Shown here: piece by piece, positions 50,445-59,624 of the stretch
How the letters are laid out: each line of letters opens with the position of its first letter
Position numbering within the stretch: position 1 is the stretch's first letter
Source of the DNA: Candidatus Peregrinibacteria bacterium RIFOXYB2_FULL_33_20
Lineage (GTDB): Bacteria > Patescibacteriota > Gracilibacteria > UBA1369 > GWF2-33-10
Assembly: GCA_001788835.1 (NCBI GenBank)
Contig: MFXK01000028.1
Location: 1 to 60,255 of the forward strand
DNA length: 60,255 nucleotides
Reading direction: 5' to 3'
Notes under the pieces: model-generated
Told to the model about the DNA's origin: nothing
Databases searched by the model: none
The model's input: the letters and a program-made list of their open reading frames with translations, nothing else
Translations under genes and position numbers: made by a program

Positions 50445-51464
50445 GTTGTTAAAATTTCAAATAATAAAGTAGTTCAAAAAGCCGCAAATTTAATAAAAAA
50501 AGGAGAATTAGTTGCTTTCCCGACGGAAACTGTTTATGGCTTAGGTGTAGATGCCCTAAATCCAGAAGCTATTAGAAAAATTTTTCAGGCTAAAGGCAGA
50601 CCTTCTGATAATCCTTTGATTGTACATATTGCTGATTTAAAAGATTTGCAAGTTTTAGCAGAAAATATTCCAAAAGAAGCCTATTTTTTGGCTGAAAAAT
50701 ATTGGCCTGGACCTTTGACATTTATTTTGGACAGGCAAAAAATTGTGCCTGATGAGATAACTGGTAGACTTGAGACTGTTGCTATCAGAATGCCGAAAAA
50801 TGAAATTGCTTTAAATTTAATAAAGTTATCTGAAACTCCTATCGCCGCCCCTTCAGCTAATAAATCAGGAAGACCAAGTCCAACTGATGCAGAGACTGTT
50901 TTTGAAGATTTTGGCAATGAAATTGCCATGATTTTGGATGGCGGTAAAACTGAATTTGGACTTGAATCAACAGTGATTGATTTGTCAAAAAAACCATTTT
51001 CTGTCCTCAGGACAGGAGCAATTTCAAAAGAAGAGTTAGAGGAATTTTTACGAGAAAAAATTTCTATTGCTTCACATGCAGATTCCAAACCAAAATCTCC
51101 AGGCATGAAATACAAACATTATGCCCCAAAAGCAGAACTTGTTCTTGTCATTCCTGCGGAAGCAGGAATCTTGTGCTTTCAAATTCAGAAGTTAATTAAT
51201 TATTATAAATTAGAAAAAAAGAAGATTGGAGTCTTATGTCGCAATGAAAATGCAAAAAATTATAAAAATGCTGATTTAGTTATTTCAGTTGGTTCAATAA
51301 AAAATTTAAAAGAAATTTCCTCAAATTTATTTCGGACTTTACGTCAATTTGATCATGCTAAAATTGATATAATTTTATCGGAAAGCTTTCCGGAGCAGGG
51401 AATAGGCCAAGCTATCATGGATCGTTTGACTCGAGCATCTTCAAAATCTATTGCTAATTTTTGA
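50442..51464 (+). CDS. tsaC: L-threonylcarbamoyladenylate synthase, Sua5 type
   Basis: 340 residues. The YrdC domain (1-205) shows LVAFPTETVYGLGVDALNPEA, GRPSDNPLIVHI, YWPGPLTFIL, APSANKSGRPSPT and ESTVIDL. The linker KSPGMKYKHYAPKAELVLV then leads to the Sua5 C-terminal domain, ending FPEQGIGQAIMDRLTRAS. It makes threonylcarbamoyl-AMP for the t6A37 tRNA modification. In the linker, IPAEAGILCFQ is encoded largely by a palindromic repeat. It follows rlmE by 30 bp, giving a translation-related cluster behind hicBA. Confidence 0.94.
   Translation: MVVKISNNKVVQKAANLIKKGELVAFPTETVYGLGVDALNPEAIRKIFQAKGRPSDNPLIVHIADLKDLQVLAENIPKEAYFLAEKYWPGPLTFILDRQKIVPDEITGRLETVAIRMPKNEIALNLIKLSETPIAAPSANKSGRPSPTDAETVFEDFGNEIAMILDGGKTEFGLESTVIDLSKKPFSVLRTGAISKEELEEFLREKISIASHADSKPKSPGMKYKHYAPKAELVLVIPAEAGILCFQIQKLINYYKLEKKKIGVLCRNENAKNYKNADLVISVGSIKNLKEISSNLFRTLRQFDHAKIDIILSESFPEQGIGQAIMDRLTRASSKSIANF
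51147..51170. repeat. GTCATTCC-family palindrome inside tsaC
   Basis: ATTCCTGC (51150-51157), loop GGAA, GCAGGAAT (51162-51169), preceded by GTC. It encodes VIPAEAGI in the linker between the two Sua5 domains. Same family as the ends of the element at 7830-8014 and the repeat in murC. Confidence 0.78.
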
Positions 51465-51490
51465 CAAAATGGTAAAATATTTTATATCTT
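51461..51490 (+). promoter_or_regulatory. Promoter overlapping the tsaC stop codon
   Basis: TTGACA (51461-51466) includes the tsaC TGA stop; TATCTT (51485-51490) lies 18 nt downstream. It would transcribe the small Cys/His gene at 51509. Confidence 0.45.
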
Positions 51491-51508
51491 AATCATATAA
51501 GCTATATA

Positions 51509-51763
51509 ATGAGAGCCATTAATCAACCACATCATTGTAATGGCCCAGAGACTGACCCCTGTAAGATAGGGAGATTTGATTTTGATCATTGTCGGCATTT
51601 AACAATAAACGGGCAGTGTATTATTGGCCCTGTGGAAGAGTTAACTTGGTGGGACAGATTACGTTATGATAAAATATTAGGGCAGAGACCTTTGCAATCT
51701 TGCCCCTGGAGTAAACAAAATGTTTTATCAGGAAAGTCTAGATTTACTGATGGTGGAAAATAA
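51509..51763 (+). CDS. Small Cys/His-rich protein, function unknown
   Basis: 84 residues with Cys-10, 18, 28, 37 and 65 and His-8, 9, 27 and 30, enough for one or two metal sites, with two Trp in ELTWWDRLRYD. No signal peptide or recognised family. It has its own likely promoter, and a 179-bp gap before aconitase shows no other gene. Confidence 0.55.
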   Translation: MRAINQPHHCNGPETDPCKIGRFDFDHCRHLTINGQCIIGPVEELTWWDRLRYDKILGQRPLQSCPWSKQNVLSGKSRFTDGGK

Positions 51764-51942
51764 GAATATTACGAGAAATTAATAAGACTAAAGGTTTAGT
51801 TCAAAGTGACAGGAAAGTATTTAGATGAAAAATTTGGGGCAGGCCAGAATGATTATTTTCCATTGTTTTTGGGCTGGGATTTTAATATATTCAGAATAGA
51901 AGTTTTGAATAATAACAATTTTTTTAATCTAAAATTTTTTCT

Positions 51943-54216
51943 ATGGTTTTTGATTTAGATATGATCAGGAAAGTTTACAATAATTTTTCGGCAGCAGTGA
52001 GCAAAATAAAAACAGTTTTAAACCGGCCGTTAACTTTGACAGAAAAGATTTTGTATTCTCATTTGTATGATTTGGGGATGGTTTCTGAATATAAAAGAGG
52101 TGTTGATTATGTAGAATTTGCACCAGATCGTCTGGCCATGCAGGACGCTACCGCTCAGATGGCTTTGCTTCAGTTTATGCAGGCGAAAAAGAAAAAAGTG
52201 GCGACGCCGTCAACTGTGCATTGCGATCATTTGATTCAAGCTAAAGAAGGAGCGGGCAAAGACTTGATGGAAGCGAAAGTTACGAATAAAGAGGTTTATG
52301 ATTTTTTATCTTCAGTCTCCAATAAATATGGTATTGGTTTTTGGGCGCCGGGCGCTGGGATTATTCATCAAGTGGTTTTGGAAAATTATGCCTTCCCGGG
52401 AGGAATGATGATTGGGACTGATTCCCATACTCCTAATGCTGGAGGACTGGGGATGCTAGCTATTGGCGTTGGTGGAGCTGATGCTTGTGATGTGATGGCT
52501 GGCTTAAGTTTTGAATTGAAAATGCCGAAGATAATTGGAGTCAAATTGACTGGCAAATTGCAAGGTTGGGCCTCCCCCAAAGATGTGATTTTGAAACTTT
52601 TAGGGATTTTGACAGTCAAGGGGGGGACTGATTGTATTGTGGAATACTTTGGTGAGGGTACTAAAAATATTTCCGCTACCGGTAAAGCTACCATTTGTAA
52701 TATGGGAGCGGAACTTGGCGCTACTTGTTCGCTTTTTGGGTATGACGCGAAAATGTCAGAATATTTACAGATAACAGGTAGGAAGGAAGTTGCTGATTTG
52801 GCGGACAAAATTAAGGATGATTTGAATTTAGATAATGCAGTACTAGAAAACCCTGAAAAATATTTTGACCAGGTGATTGAGATTAATTTGTCAGAACTTG
52901 AACCTTATGTTAATGGTCCATTCACTCCTGATTTAGCCACACCTTTGTCGAAATTTGCTCGAGCGGTGAAAGATAATAATTGGCCGGAAAAAATGGAGGT
53001 AGGCTTAATTGGTTCATGCACGAATTCATCTTATGAAGATATTACCAGATCATCTTCCATTGCCAAGCAAGCGGTGGAGAAAAATTTAAAGTTTATATCT
53101 GAGTTTACGGTCACACCAGGTTCAGAGCAGATTAGATATACTGTGGAAAGGGACGGACTTTTGGAGATTTTTGAAAAAGCAGGTGGGCAAGTATTGGCAA
53201 ATGCTTGCGGCCCATGCATTGGTCAATGGTCAAGGAAATCAAAGGATCCAAACGCCAAGAATTCAATAATGACTTCATTTAACAGAAATTTTGCCGCCAG
53301 AAATGATGGGAATCCAAATACTCACGCTTTTGTGGCTTCACCGGAAACAGTCACTGCTTTTGCTTTGGCTGGGACTTTATTGTTTAATCCGATAATTGAT
53401 GTTTTGACTAATGACCAGGGAGAAGAGATTAAATTAAATCCGCCTGTTGGCATTGAACTACCGATTAAGGGATTTACAGTGAAAGATGCCGGTTATATAG
53501 AACCGATAGAGGATGGCAGTCAGGTGAAAGTTTTGATTAAAGACAGTTCGCAGAGATTGGCATTATTATCTCCGTTTGATGCTTGGGATGGAAAAGATTA
53601 TCAAGGCTTAAAGCTTTTGATTAAAACAACAGGTAAATGCACCACTGATCATATTTCTATGGCCGGGCCATGGCTGAGGTATCGCGGACATTTAGATAAT
53701 ATTTCGAATAATTTATTGATTGGTGCTATTAATGTTTTTAATAATGAAAAAAATAAAGTAAAAAATCAATTAACAGGGGAATATGTTGAGGTGCCGCAAG
53801 CTGGCAGGGCTTATAAAAACGCCGGTTTGGGATCGGTGGTTTTTGGGGAGGACAATTACGGCGAAGGGTCCAGCCGTGAACATGCCGCCATGGAACCAAG
53901 ATATTTGCACGTCAGGGCGGTAATAGTTAAATCATTTGCCAGGATTCATGAAAGTAATTTGAAAAAGCAAGGTGTTTTGGCTTTAACTTTTGTGGATAAA
54001 TCTGATTATGACAGAGTTCGCGAAGATGATACGGTAGATATTTTTGGCTTAACAAGTTTTGCGCCTGGTAAGTCATTGGTGTTGGTATTAAATCATAAGG
54101 ATGGGGACAAAGAAGAGATCCAGTTGAAACATACCTATAACACTAATCAGTTTGAATGGTTTAAGGCTGGCTCAGCTCTAAATTTGATTGCGAGAAACAA
54201 TAATCAATTTGATTAA
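51943..54216 (+). CDS. Aconitate hydratase, mitochondrial type
   Basis: 757 residues. The 4Fe-4S ligands are present: Cys-359 in [10 protein letters not shown] and Cys-422 and Cys-425 in [10 protein letters not shown], with the same spacing as the mitochondrial enzyme. Active-site segments include [59 protein letters not shown], and the swivel-domain [16 protein letters not shown]. It interconverts citrate and isocitrate. No citrate synthase or isocitrate dehydrogenase lies in the window; aspartase lies 540 bp downstream on the other strand. Confidence 0.95.
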   Translation: MVFDLDMIRKVYNNFSAAVSKIKTVLNRPLTLTEKILYSHLYDLGMVSEYKRGVDYVEFAPDRLAMQDATAQMALLQFMQAKKKKVATPSTVHCDHLIQAKEGAGKDLMEAKVTNKEVYDFLSSVSNKYGIGFWAPGAGIIHQVVLENYAFPGGMMIGTDSHTPNAGGLGMLAIGVGGADACDVMAGLSFELKMPKIIGVKLTGKLQGWASPKDVILKLLGILTVKGGTDCIVEYFGEGTKNISATGKATICNMGAELGATCSLFGYDAKMSEYLQITGRKEVADLADKIKDDLNLDNAVLENPEKYFDQVIEINLSELEPYVNGPFTPDLATPLSKFARAVKDNNWPEKMEVGLIGSCTNSSYEDITRSSSIAKQAVEKNLKFISEFTVTPGSEQIRYTVERDGLLEIFEKAGGQVLANACGPCIGQWSRKSKDPNAKNSIMTSFNRNFAARNDGNPNTHAFVASPETVTAFALAGTLLFNPIIDVLTNDQGEEIKLNPPVGIELPIKGFTVKDAGYIEPIEDGSQVKVLIKDSSQRLALLSPFDAWDGKDYQGLKLLIKTTGKCTTDHISMAGPWLRYRGHLDNISNNLLIGAINVFNNEKNKVKNQLTGEYVEVPQAGRAYKNAGLGSVVFGEDNYGEGSSREHAAMEPRYLHVRAVIVKSFARIHESNLKKQGVLALTFVDKSDYDRVREDDTVDIFGLTSFAPGKSLVLVLNHKDGDKEEIQLKHTYNTNQFEWFKAGSALNLIARNNNQFD

Positions 54217-54321
54217 CAACAGGTAGCCAGCCATCAGAGGATAAGATTTTAAAAATCTCTTTTTTTAGTAATAAATTTATGTTGTTTTCAGTAATAATTG
54301 GTTTTTTTTAAGAGTGAAAAA

Positions 54322-54330
54322 TGATATAAT
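54322..54330 (+). promoter_or_regulatory. Extended -10 for the gene at 54356
   Basis: TG-A-TATAAT at 54322-54330. The start codon follows 25 nt downstream, without a ribosome binding site. Confidence 0.5.
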
Positions 54331-54355
54331 TTAATAATTTATTCAAATCAGTTTG

Positions 54356-54745
54356 ATGTCAAAAAATACTATCTTATCAACGGAGGAAATTAATAAATTG
54401 ATTAAGGACATTTCTGATAAATTAATCAATGAGTGTATATCAGAATATTTTAGTGATGATGAACCATTAAAAGCTGATGACTTGGAAATCAAGATTGTGA
54501 GTCTTAATGAAAATTATCAAAAAAAGGGGCAAAAAACTGATGAAGTGGAACAGATTGGACTGGAAGTTATGCATTATTTGGCCGATAAACTTTCGAGAAA
54601 AAATAAACAGTATCAAAAACTTTTTACTCAGATTTTTTTGAACACAGATAGCGAAAATGGTGATGATTCAGCTTACGATATTTTGTCTTCCCGCATTGAC
54701 AGTAAGGTGATGAATCTTTATATTGCGGCAGTAGAGAAAGAGTGA
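54356..54745 (+). CDS. Small acidic helical protein, function unknown
   Basis: 129 residues from ATG 54356; a TTG one codon earlier is less likely. It is Lys/Glu/Asp-rich and helical throughout, with no membrane helix and no Cys beyond one near residue 23. No family recognised. Convergent with aspartase, 11 bp between stops. Confidence 0.65.
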   Translation: MSKNTILSTEEINKLIKDISDKLINECISEYFSDDEPLKADDLEIKIVSLNENYQKKGQKTDEVEQIGLEVMHYLADKLSRKNKQYQKLFTQIFLNTDSENGDDSAYDILSSRIDSKVMNLYIAAVEKE

Positions 54746-54756
54746 AGCTCTCATCT

Positions 54757-56148
54757 CTATTTAGGCAATCCTGGTTCAGTTAGTTTCCTTGGGTTAAGGA
54801 TTTTTTTGAGTTGTTTCTTGTCCAGAATTTTCTTTGCCAAAATGATTTCATCAATCGGTTTGCCGGTTTTGATAAATTCTTTGGCGATTTCCGCGGCGTT
54901 TAAGTAACCAATAATCGGGTTCAAAGCGGTGACTAAACTGGGACTTTGTGTTACATATTTTTCGCAAGTAGCTTTATTAGCTGTAATTCCTCGGACACAT
55001 TTTTCTTCAAGCATTTTGAGGCCATTTTTTAAAATTTCTAAAGAATTTAATATTTCATAAGCCATTAAAGGCATGAAAACATTTAAATTTAACTGACCAT
55101 TGCCTATTGCCAAAGATACAGTTTGATCAGCGCCAATAACATGCATACAAATCATATTTAAGCATTCTAGGATTGAGGGATTGACTTTGCCTGGCATGAT
55201 CGAAGAACCTGGCTGAACGGCTGGCAGGTTGATTTCTCCCAGTCCAGTATTCGGTCCAGAGGCAATTAACCTCAAATCATTAGTGATTTTGTTTAGTTCT
55301 ATGGCTAGATTTTTTATCGCGCTGGAAATGTGAGCAATGGCTTGCTGACTTTGCATGATTTCAATTAAATTGGCGCTAATTTTAAAAGGCAATTTTGTTT
55401 CTTGCTTCAAAAATTTAATGACCGCAAAGCGATATTTTGCGTGAGTGTTAATACCTGTACCAGCTGCAGTTCCGCCAATGCCAAGTTCTTTTAAATCTTC
55501 AGCATTTTTTTCGATATCTTTTAAACATTTTTCCAGAGTAATGGCGTAAGAAATAAATTCTTGACCTAATCTGATCGGAACAGCGTCTTGTAAATGAGTG
55601 CGGGCTGATTTGATGATGTTGTCAAAAGCTTTGCCTTTGACTTTCAAAGTTTTAATTAGTTTTTTAAGGGCAGGGTAAAATGTCGCCAGTTTAAGTAGTA
55701 TCGCTATTCTCATGGCGGTAGGGAAAGTGTCGTTGGTTGATTGTGCCATGTTGACATCATCATTGGGACTGACGATTTTGTAATCACCCTTTTGCCCTCC
55801 CAAAACTTCAATTGCTCGATTGGCAATCACTTCATTTAGATTCATATTGAAGGAAGTGCCAGCTCCAGCTTGAAAAACATCTGATTTAAATTGATCAGAA
55901 AATTGTTCATTTATTACTTCGTCACAAGCTTTGATAATGGCTTTGCTTTTTTTGGCGTCTATTAATTTAAGCTCAGTATTTGCTAAACAGCAGGTTTTTT
56001 TCAATATGGCATAAGCTTTGACTAAAATTTCATCAGCTCTAAGTCCGCTGATGGGGAAATTTTCCAAAGCGCGTAACGTCTGAATGCCATAATAGGCATT
56101 GTCAGGAAGTTTTTTTTCACCAAGGGAATCTTTTTCGATGCGAGGCAT
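54757..56148 (-). CDS. aspA: Aspartate ammonia-lyase (class II fumarase/aspartase superfamily)
   Basis: 463 residues. Features favouring aspartase over fumarase: RIEKDSLGEKKLPDNAYYGIQTLRALENF at the start, FQAGAGTSFNMNLNEVIANRA, and TAAGTGINTHAKY. Superfamily blocks PNDDVNMAQSTNDTFPTAM, ARTHLQDAVPIRLGQEF and the catalytic loop QPGSSIMPGKVNP are intact. It splits aspartate into fumarate and ammonia. GLGEINLPAV is partly fumarase-like, so fumarase remains a minor alternative. No fumarate-consuming enzyme lies nearby except, indirectly, aconitase. Confidence 0.88.
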   Translation of the reverse strand: MPRIEKDSLGEKKLPDNAYYGIQTLRALENFPISGLRADEILVKAYAILKKTCCLANTELKLIDAKKSKAIIKACDEVINEQFSDQFKSDVFQAGAGTSFNMNLNEVIANRAIEVLGGQKGDYKIVSPNDDVNMAQSTNDTFPTAMRIAILLKLATFYPALKKLIKTLKVKGKAFDNIIKSARTHLQDAVPIRLGQEFISYAITLEKCLKDIEKNAEDLKELGIGGTAAGTGINTHAKYRFAVIKFLKQETKLPFKISANLIEIMQSQQAIAHISSAIKNLAIELNKITNDLRLIASGPNTGLGEINLPAVQPGSSIMPGKVNPSILECLNMICMHVIGADQTVSLAIGNGQLNLNVFMPLMAYEILNSLEILKNGLKMLEEKCVRGITANKATCEKYVTQSPSLVTALNPIIGYLNAAEIAKEFIKTGKPIDEIILAKKILDKKQLKKILNPRKLTEPGLPK

Positions 56149-56198
56149 AAGGGGGAAGATAAAAAAATAAAAAACAAAGGTTTTAAATTTTAAAATTT

Positions 56199-56630
56199 TT
56201 AATTTTCTCCATTCTTCCAGGGATTATCTTCAAAGAAAAAGCGAAACCATTTTTCTAAAGGGGTAAGAGTTGCGATTTTTGCAGTTCTTTTTTCTTTTTC
56301 CTCTTCCAGAATAATTTGGCTTAAATCAATTGGCTCAGGGATTACTATCACTTCTTCTCCTGGATTAATGAGTCCAAGATGAAGTTTAGCCATTTTGTCG
56401 ATATATTTTTCTGAGATGTAATATTGATAATTAGCAAGTTTTTCTCTGTTTTCTTTTTCTAAAGCTTGATTTTCTTTTTCAAAATTTTCAATAACAAGTT
56501 GAATTTGGTAATTTCTGTATATTGAGACTGTTAGGGCGTAAAGCATATAAGCAATAAAGGCAAATCCAGCAATTATGGCAATATGCAAAGGGTTCCATTG
56601 TTTGTTATTTTGATGGTGAGGAGAATACAT
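56199..56630 (-). CDS. FtsB/DivIC-like septum formation protein
   Basis: 143 residues. A short cytoplasmic start, one membrane helix (LHIAIIAGFAFIAYMLYAL), a coiled coil (QLVIENFEKENQALEKENREKLAN), then EKYIDKMAKLHLGLINPGEEVIVI, the conserved block after the coil in FtsB/DivIC proteins. It is a structural part of the divisome linking FtsL and FtsQ homologues. It is divergent from murC across 124 bp that hold a heptamer array. Confidence 0.85.
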   Translation of the reverse strand: MYSPHHQNNKQWNPLHIAIIAGFAFIAYMLYALTVSIYRNYQIQLVIENFEKENQALEKENREKLANYQYYISEKYIDKMAKLHLGLINPGEEVIVIPEPIDLSQIILEEEKEKRTAKIATLTPLEKWFRFFFEDNPWKNGEN

Positions 56631-56634
56631 GAAA

Positions 56635-56669
56635 AATTTTGAATTCTTAATTTTGAATTTTGAATTGAA
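56635..56669. repeat. Five tandem AATTTTG-type heptamers between ftsB-like gene and murC
   Basis: AATTTTG, AATTCTT, AATTTTG, AATTTTG, AATTGAA, beginning 5 nt upstream of the FtsB-like start codon. The unit order copies that at 6773-6807, including the variant second unit. Confidence 0.8.
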
Positions 56670-56754
56670 ATGGAAATATTTTTAATTTTACATTTTTCAT
56701 TTTCAATTTTCATTCTGTATATTGATTATAGATTTTTTTAAAAAAGGGTCAAAC

Positions 56755-58116
56755 ATGTTTGCGAAAGGTTTTAAAATTCATTTTATTGGGCTTGGGGGGA
56801 TTGGAATGAGTGCTTTGGCTGGGCATTTGATGAGTAAAGGATGTGTTGTGTCTGGATCAGATCTGTGTGATAGCCAGATTTTGCAAAATTTTAAAAAACA
56901 GGGAGTTGAGGTGTTTTTGGATCAGAAAAAGACAAATATTAGAGATGATATTGATTTAGTTATTATTACTTTGGCAATTGAAGAAAATAATCCTGAACTT
57001 ATTTCCGCCAAATTGAAAAAAATAAAAATTTTAACTTATCCGCAGGCATTAGGTGAATTTACAAAAGAGTTTTATTTAATCAGCATTTGCGGCAGTCATG
57101 GCAAATCCACCTCAACGGCCATGTTGTCAAAAGTTTTGATTGATGCGAATCTGGATCCAAATGTTTTAATTGGGACGAAACTTCAGGAATTTGCAAATAC
57201 AAATTATAGAATAGGGGAAAGTGATTATTTCGTAATGGAATCATGTGAATATAAAGAAGCATTTTTGTATTATAGTCCGTCAGCGATTCTTGTTACGAAC
57301 ATTGATCCTGATCATTTGGATTATTATGGGAATACAGAAAATTATTATAAGGCTTATGAGAAATTTGTGGGGAAATTGAAGGGAGGGGGGATTTTAGTTA
57401 TTAATGGAGATAGCAACAAGATTTCTGCCTTCGCAGGAATGACAGAAAGGACGTTTGGAGAGAATGAAAAAAATGATTATGTGTTAAAAGGAGGTGAGAT
57501 TTATTTGCATGGAGAATTGATTGGGAAGTTAAATTTAAAAGTTCCAGGTCGGCATAATAGAATCAATGCGTGTGGAGTTTTTGCGATTGCTGATGCTTTG
57601 AAAATTGATAGAAAAGTAATTTTAAATGCCTTAAATAATTTTGAAGGGACATGGAGAAGGCTTGAGTATAAAGGAAAAATTTCATCTGGAGCAATAGTTT
57701 ATGATGATTATGGCCATCATCCAACCGAAATTAAGGCATCGCTTGAAGCAATGAGAGAATTATATCCTTTAAATAATTTGATTTGTGTTTTTCAGCCTCA
57801 TCAATTCTCAAGAACAAGATTTTTTTGGGATGAATTTGCCAGATCTTTCAGTTACGCAGATCAAGTAATAATTCCCAATATATATAAAGTAAGAGACGAA
57901 AAATCTGATTTTCCGGAAATATCAGCTGAAAATTTAGTTAAAGAAATTTCCAAATATCACAAAAATGTAGTTTATGGCAATGGTTTTGAAAACACTGCAA
58001 AAATATTAAAAGAAAAAACCAGTGGAAATGACGTGATTGTTATAATGGGAGCGGGAGATGTGGAGAGGATAGGGAAAATTATTTTTTTGAAAGGCAATCA
58101 CGCTCTTTATTTATAA
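56755..58116 (+). CDS. murC: UDP-N-acetylmuramate--L-alanine ligase
   Basis: 453 residues from ATG 56755, preceded by AAGGG about 6 nt upstream; an in-frame TTG at 56722 is less likely. N-terminal Rossmann segment HFIGLGGIGMSALAGHL, ATP loop GSHGKSTSTAM (Gly-113 to Ser-118), LVTNIDPDHLDYYG, GRHNRINACGVFAIADAL, and YDDYGHHPTEIKASL. It adds the first amino acid of the peptidoglycan stem peptide in the cytoplasm. Residues around 222-231 (ISAFAGMTE) come from a palindromic repeat. Length is slightly below the usual 460-490. Confidence 0.92.
   Translation: MFAKGFKIHFIGLGGIGMSALAGHLMSKGCVVSGSDLCDSQILQNFKKQGVEVFLDQKKTNIRDDIDLVIITLAIEENNPELISAKLKKIKILTYPQALGEFTKEFYLISICGSHGKSTSTAMLSKVLIDANLDPNVLIGTKLQEFANTNYRIGESDYFVMESCEYKEAFLYYSPSAILVTNIDPDHLDYYGNTENYYKAYEKFVGKLKGGGILVINGDSNKISAFAGMTERTFGENEKNDYVLKGGEIYLHGELIGKLNLKVPGRHNRINACGVFAIADALKIDRKVILNALNNFEGTWRRLEYKGKISSGAIVYDDYGHHPTEIKASLEAMRELYPLNNLICVFQPHQFSRTRFFWDEFARSFSYADQVIIPNIYKVRDEKSDFPEISAENLVKEISKYHKNVVYGNGFENTAKILKEKTSGNDVIVIMGAGDVERIGKIIFLKGNHALYL
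57420..57443. repeat. GTCATTCC-family palindrome inside murC
   Basis: ATTTCTGC (57421-57428), loop CTTC, GCAGGAAT (57433-57440), then GAC: one T-G pair in the stem. It is the reverse orientation of the copy in tsaC and is translated as ISAFAGMT. Confidence 0.78.
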
Positions 58117-58120
58117 TTTT

Positions 58121-59158
58121 TCATTTTATTTTATTCCCCTCACGTCCCTTTTCCAAATCCAATGCTCGTTTCAAAGCCGCTAAACCGACTTCCAATTCCT
58201 CCTCATTCGGCTCCTTGGTAGTGATGTGTTGGAAAGCTAAACCTGGTTTAATGAATAGTTTAATTAAAAAATTATCTTGATATTTAGCGCTTAATTTTAA
58301 AACTTCATAAGAAACGCCAGCGATAAAAGGTAACAATAAAATTCTTTCCATAAATTTTGTCCAAAAATCGCTTTGGCTGGGAATTAAAGTGTAAATAAAA
58401 ATGCTCAAAAATAACACAAAAAAAATAAAACTCGTACCACATCGGGGATGAAATCTTGTTTGAAATTTGGCATTTTTGGGATTTAGATCTAAATGATGCT
58501 CATAAGTCATAATTGATTTATGTTCCGCGCCATGATACTCAAAAACCCTCCTAATATCCGGCATCAAAGAGATTAAAACAATATATAAAAGAAAAATTGC
58601 AATCTTGGTGAGGCCGTCCACTGTATTAAATAAAATATAATTGTCCGCAATAATAGGAAAATATTTTTTGCTTAGTTCGGCAATGACTAATGGAATATAT
58701 TTAAAAAGAAAAAGTCCGACCGTTATAGAAAAAACGTAGCTAAAAATCACCAGAATTGTCATGCCCGTGTTTTTTAAAAATTCTTGAAAACTATTAATTT
58801 TAACTTTCTGTTTTTTTAAAAAGCCTTCTAGGTGTCCTTTTAAATCATCATCTGCCGCTACTTTGGCTGAGAAATTCAAAGCTTTGGTACCGACATACAA
58901 GGATTCAAATAAGCCAATAACGCCGCGAATAATCGGAATTCGATGTGCTTTCAGTTTTTTGGCTAATGATATGTAAGCTTCATCTCTAATTAAAAGCTCA
59001 CCATTAGGTTTGCGTACGGCAATCGTTAAAAAATTAGCAGACCTCATCATCACACCCTCAATCACCGCCTGCCCACCTACTGCAAAATCAAATTTAACTT
59101 CAGGTTTTGCATTGCAAATTTTAATTTTATTTTTATTCATAAATTTTAAAAAGCACAT
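58121..59158 (-). CDS. DUF1385-family membrane protein
   Basis: 345 residues. The family signature VGGQAVIEGVMMRSANFLTIAVR is near the start, then IPIIRGVIGLFESLYVGTKAL. About four to five membrane helices lie between 130 and 290, including a His-rich loop with EYHGAEHKSIMTYEH and FHPRCGTSF, which are conserved and suggest a metal site. Function of the family is not established. A start at ATG 59140 (MNKNKIK) is an alternative. Convergent with murC, 4 bp between stops. Confidence 0.88.
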   Translation of the reverse strand: MCFLKFMNKNKIKICNAKPEVKFDFAVGGQAVIEGVMMRSANFLTIAVRKPNGELLIRDEAYISLAKKLKAHRIPIIRGVIGLFESLYVGTKALNFSAKVAADDDLKGHLEGFLKKQKVKINSFQEFLKNTGMTILVIFSYVFSITVGLFLFKYIPLVIAELSKKYFPIIADNYILFNTVDGLTKIAIFLLYIVLISLMPDIRRVFEYHGAEHKSIMTYEHHLDLNPKNAKFQTRFHPRCGTSFIFFVLFLSIFIYTLIPSQSDFWTKFMERILLLPFIAGVSYEVLKLSAKYQDNFLIKLFIKPGLAFQHITTKEPNEEELEVGLAALKRALDLEKGREGNKIK

Positions 59159-59212
59159 TTGATCTTAACAGAGCTTACGCAAAAATCAAAAAAATAATAG
59201 ATAATTTATAAT

Positions 59213-59557
59213 TTATAATAAAGGGACCTGTCGATTAGCAAAATATTGCTTCACTTCCTCTAAATGGTATTTAAGCAGATATTGCCAGATAAATACTATC
59301 TGCAGTTTATATGGACCGAATCTTTCCATTCTTACTATTGGATAATAATTATCAATTACAAATGGATATAGATAAAAGGAATCAGAATTAAGATTTTTCA
59401 ATATTTGTTCTTTTGGGATACCAAATTTATTTTTTAAATAGTCAATAGCTTTAGTGGTGTTTCTAAATCTTAAAGCTTCTAATTTATCACACAATGCATT
59501 CATGGTTTCTAATGATTCATCATCGTCTTTAAATATTTCTCGCGAGGCAAGTTCCAT
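59213..59557 (-). CDS. Small hypothetical protein
   Basis: 114 residues with no membrane helix: an acidic helical N-terminus (EIFKDDDESLETMNALCDKLEAL), a middle that resembles a small helical DNA-binding unit without a clear motif (TTKAIDYLKNKFGIPKEQIL), and an aromatic C-terminal part (YPFVIDNYYPIVRMERFGPYKLQIVFIWQYLL). Not assigned to a family. Confidence 0.6.
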   Translation of the reverse strand: MELASREIFKDDDESLETMNALCDKLEALRFRNTTKAIDYLKNKFGIPKEQILKNLNSDSFYLYPFVIDNYYPIVRMERFGPYKLQIVFIWQYLLKYHLEEVKQYFANRQVPLL

Positions 59558-59624
59558 AATTTTTATATTTTATAAAAATTTATATCAAAATCTTTATTTA
59601 AAATTTTAAATTTTTTCTTACTTT

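Noticed and set aside
51824-51898. 24-codon open frame between the Cys/His gene and aconitase
   Set aside because: Too short, with no promoter or ribosome binding site and no conserved pattern.
52386-52808. 140-codon minus-strand open frame
   Set aside because: Lies antisense within aconitase, whose motifs are continuous across it.
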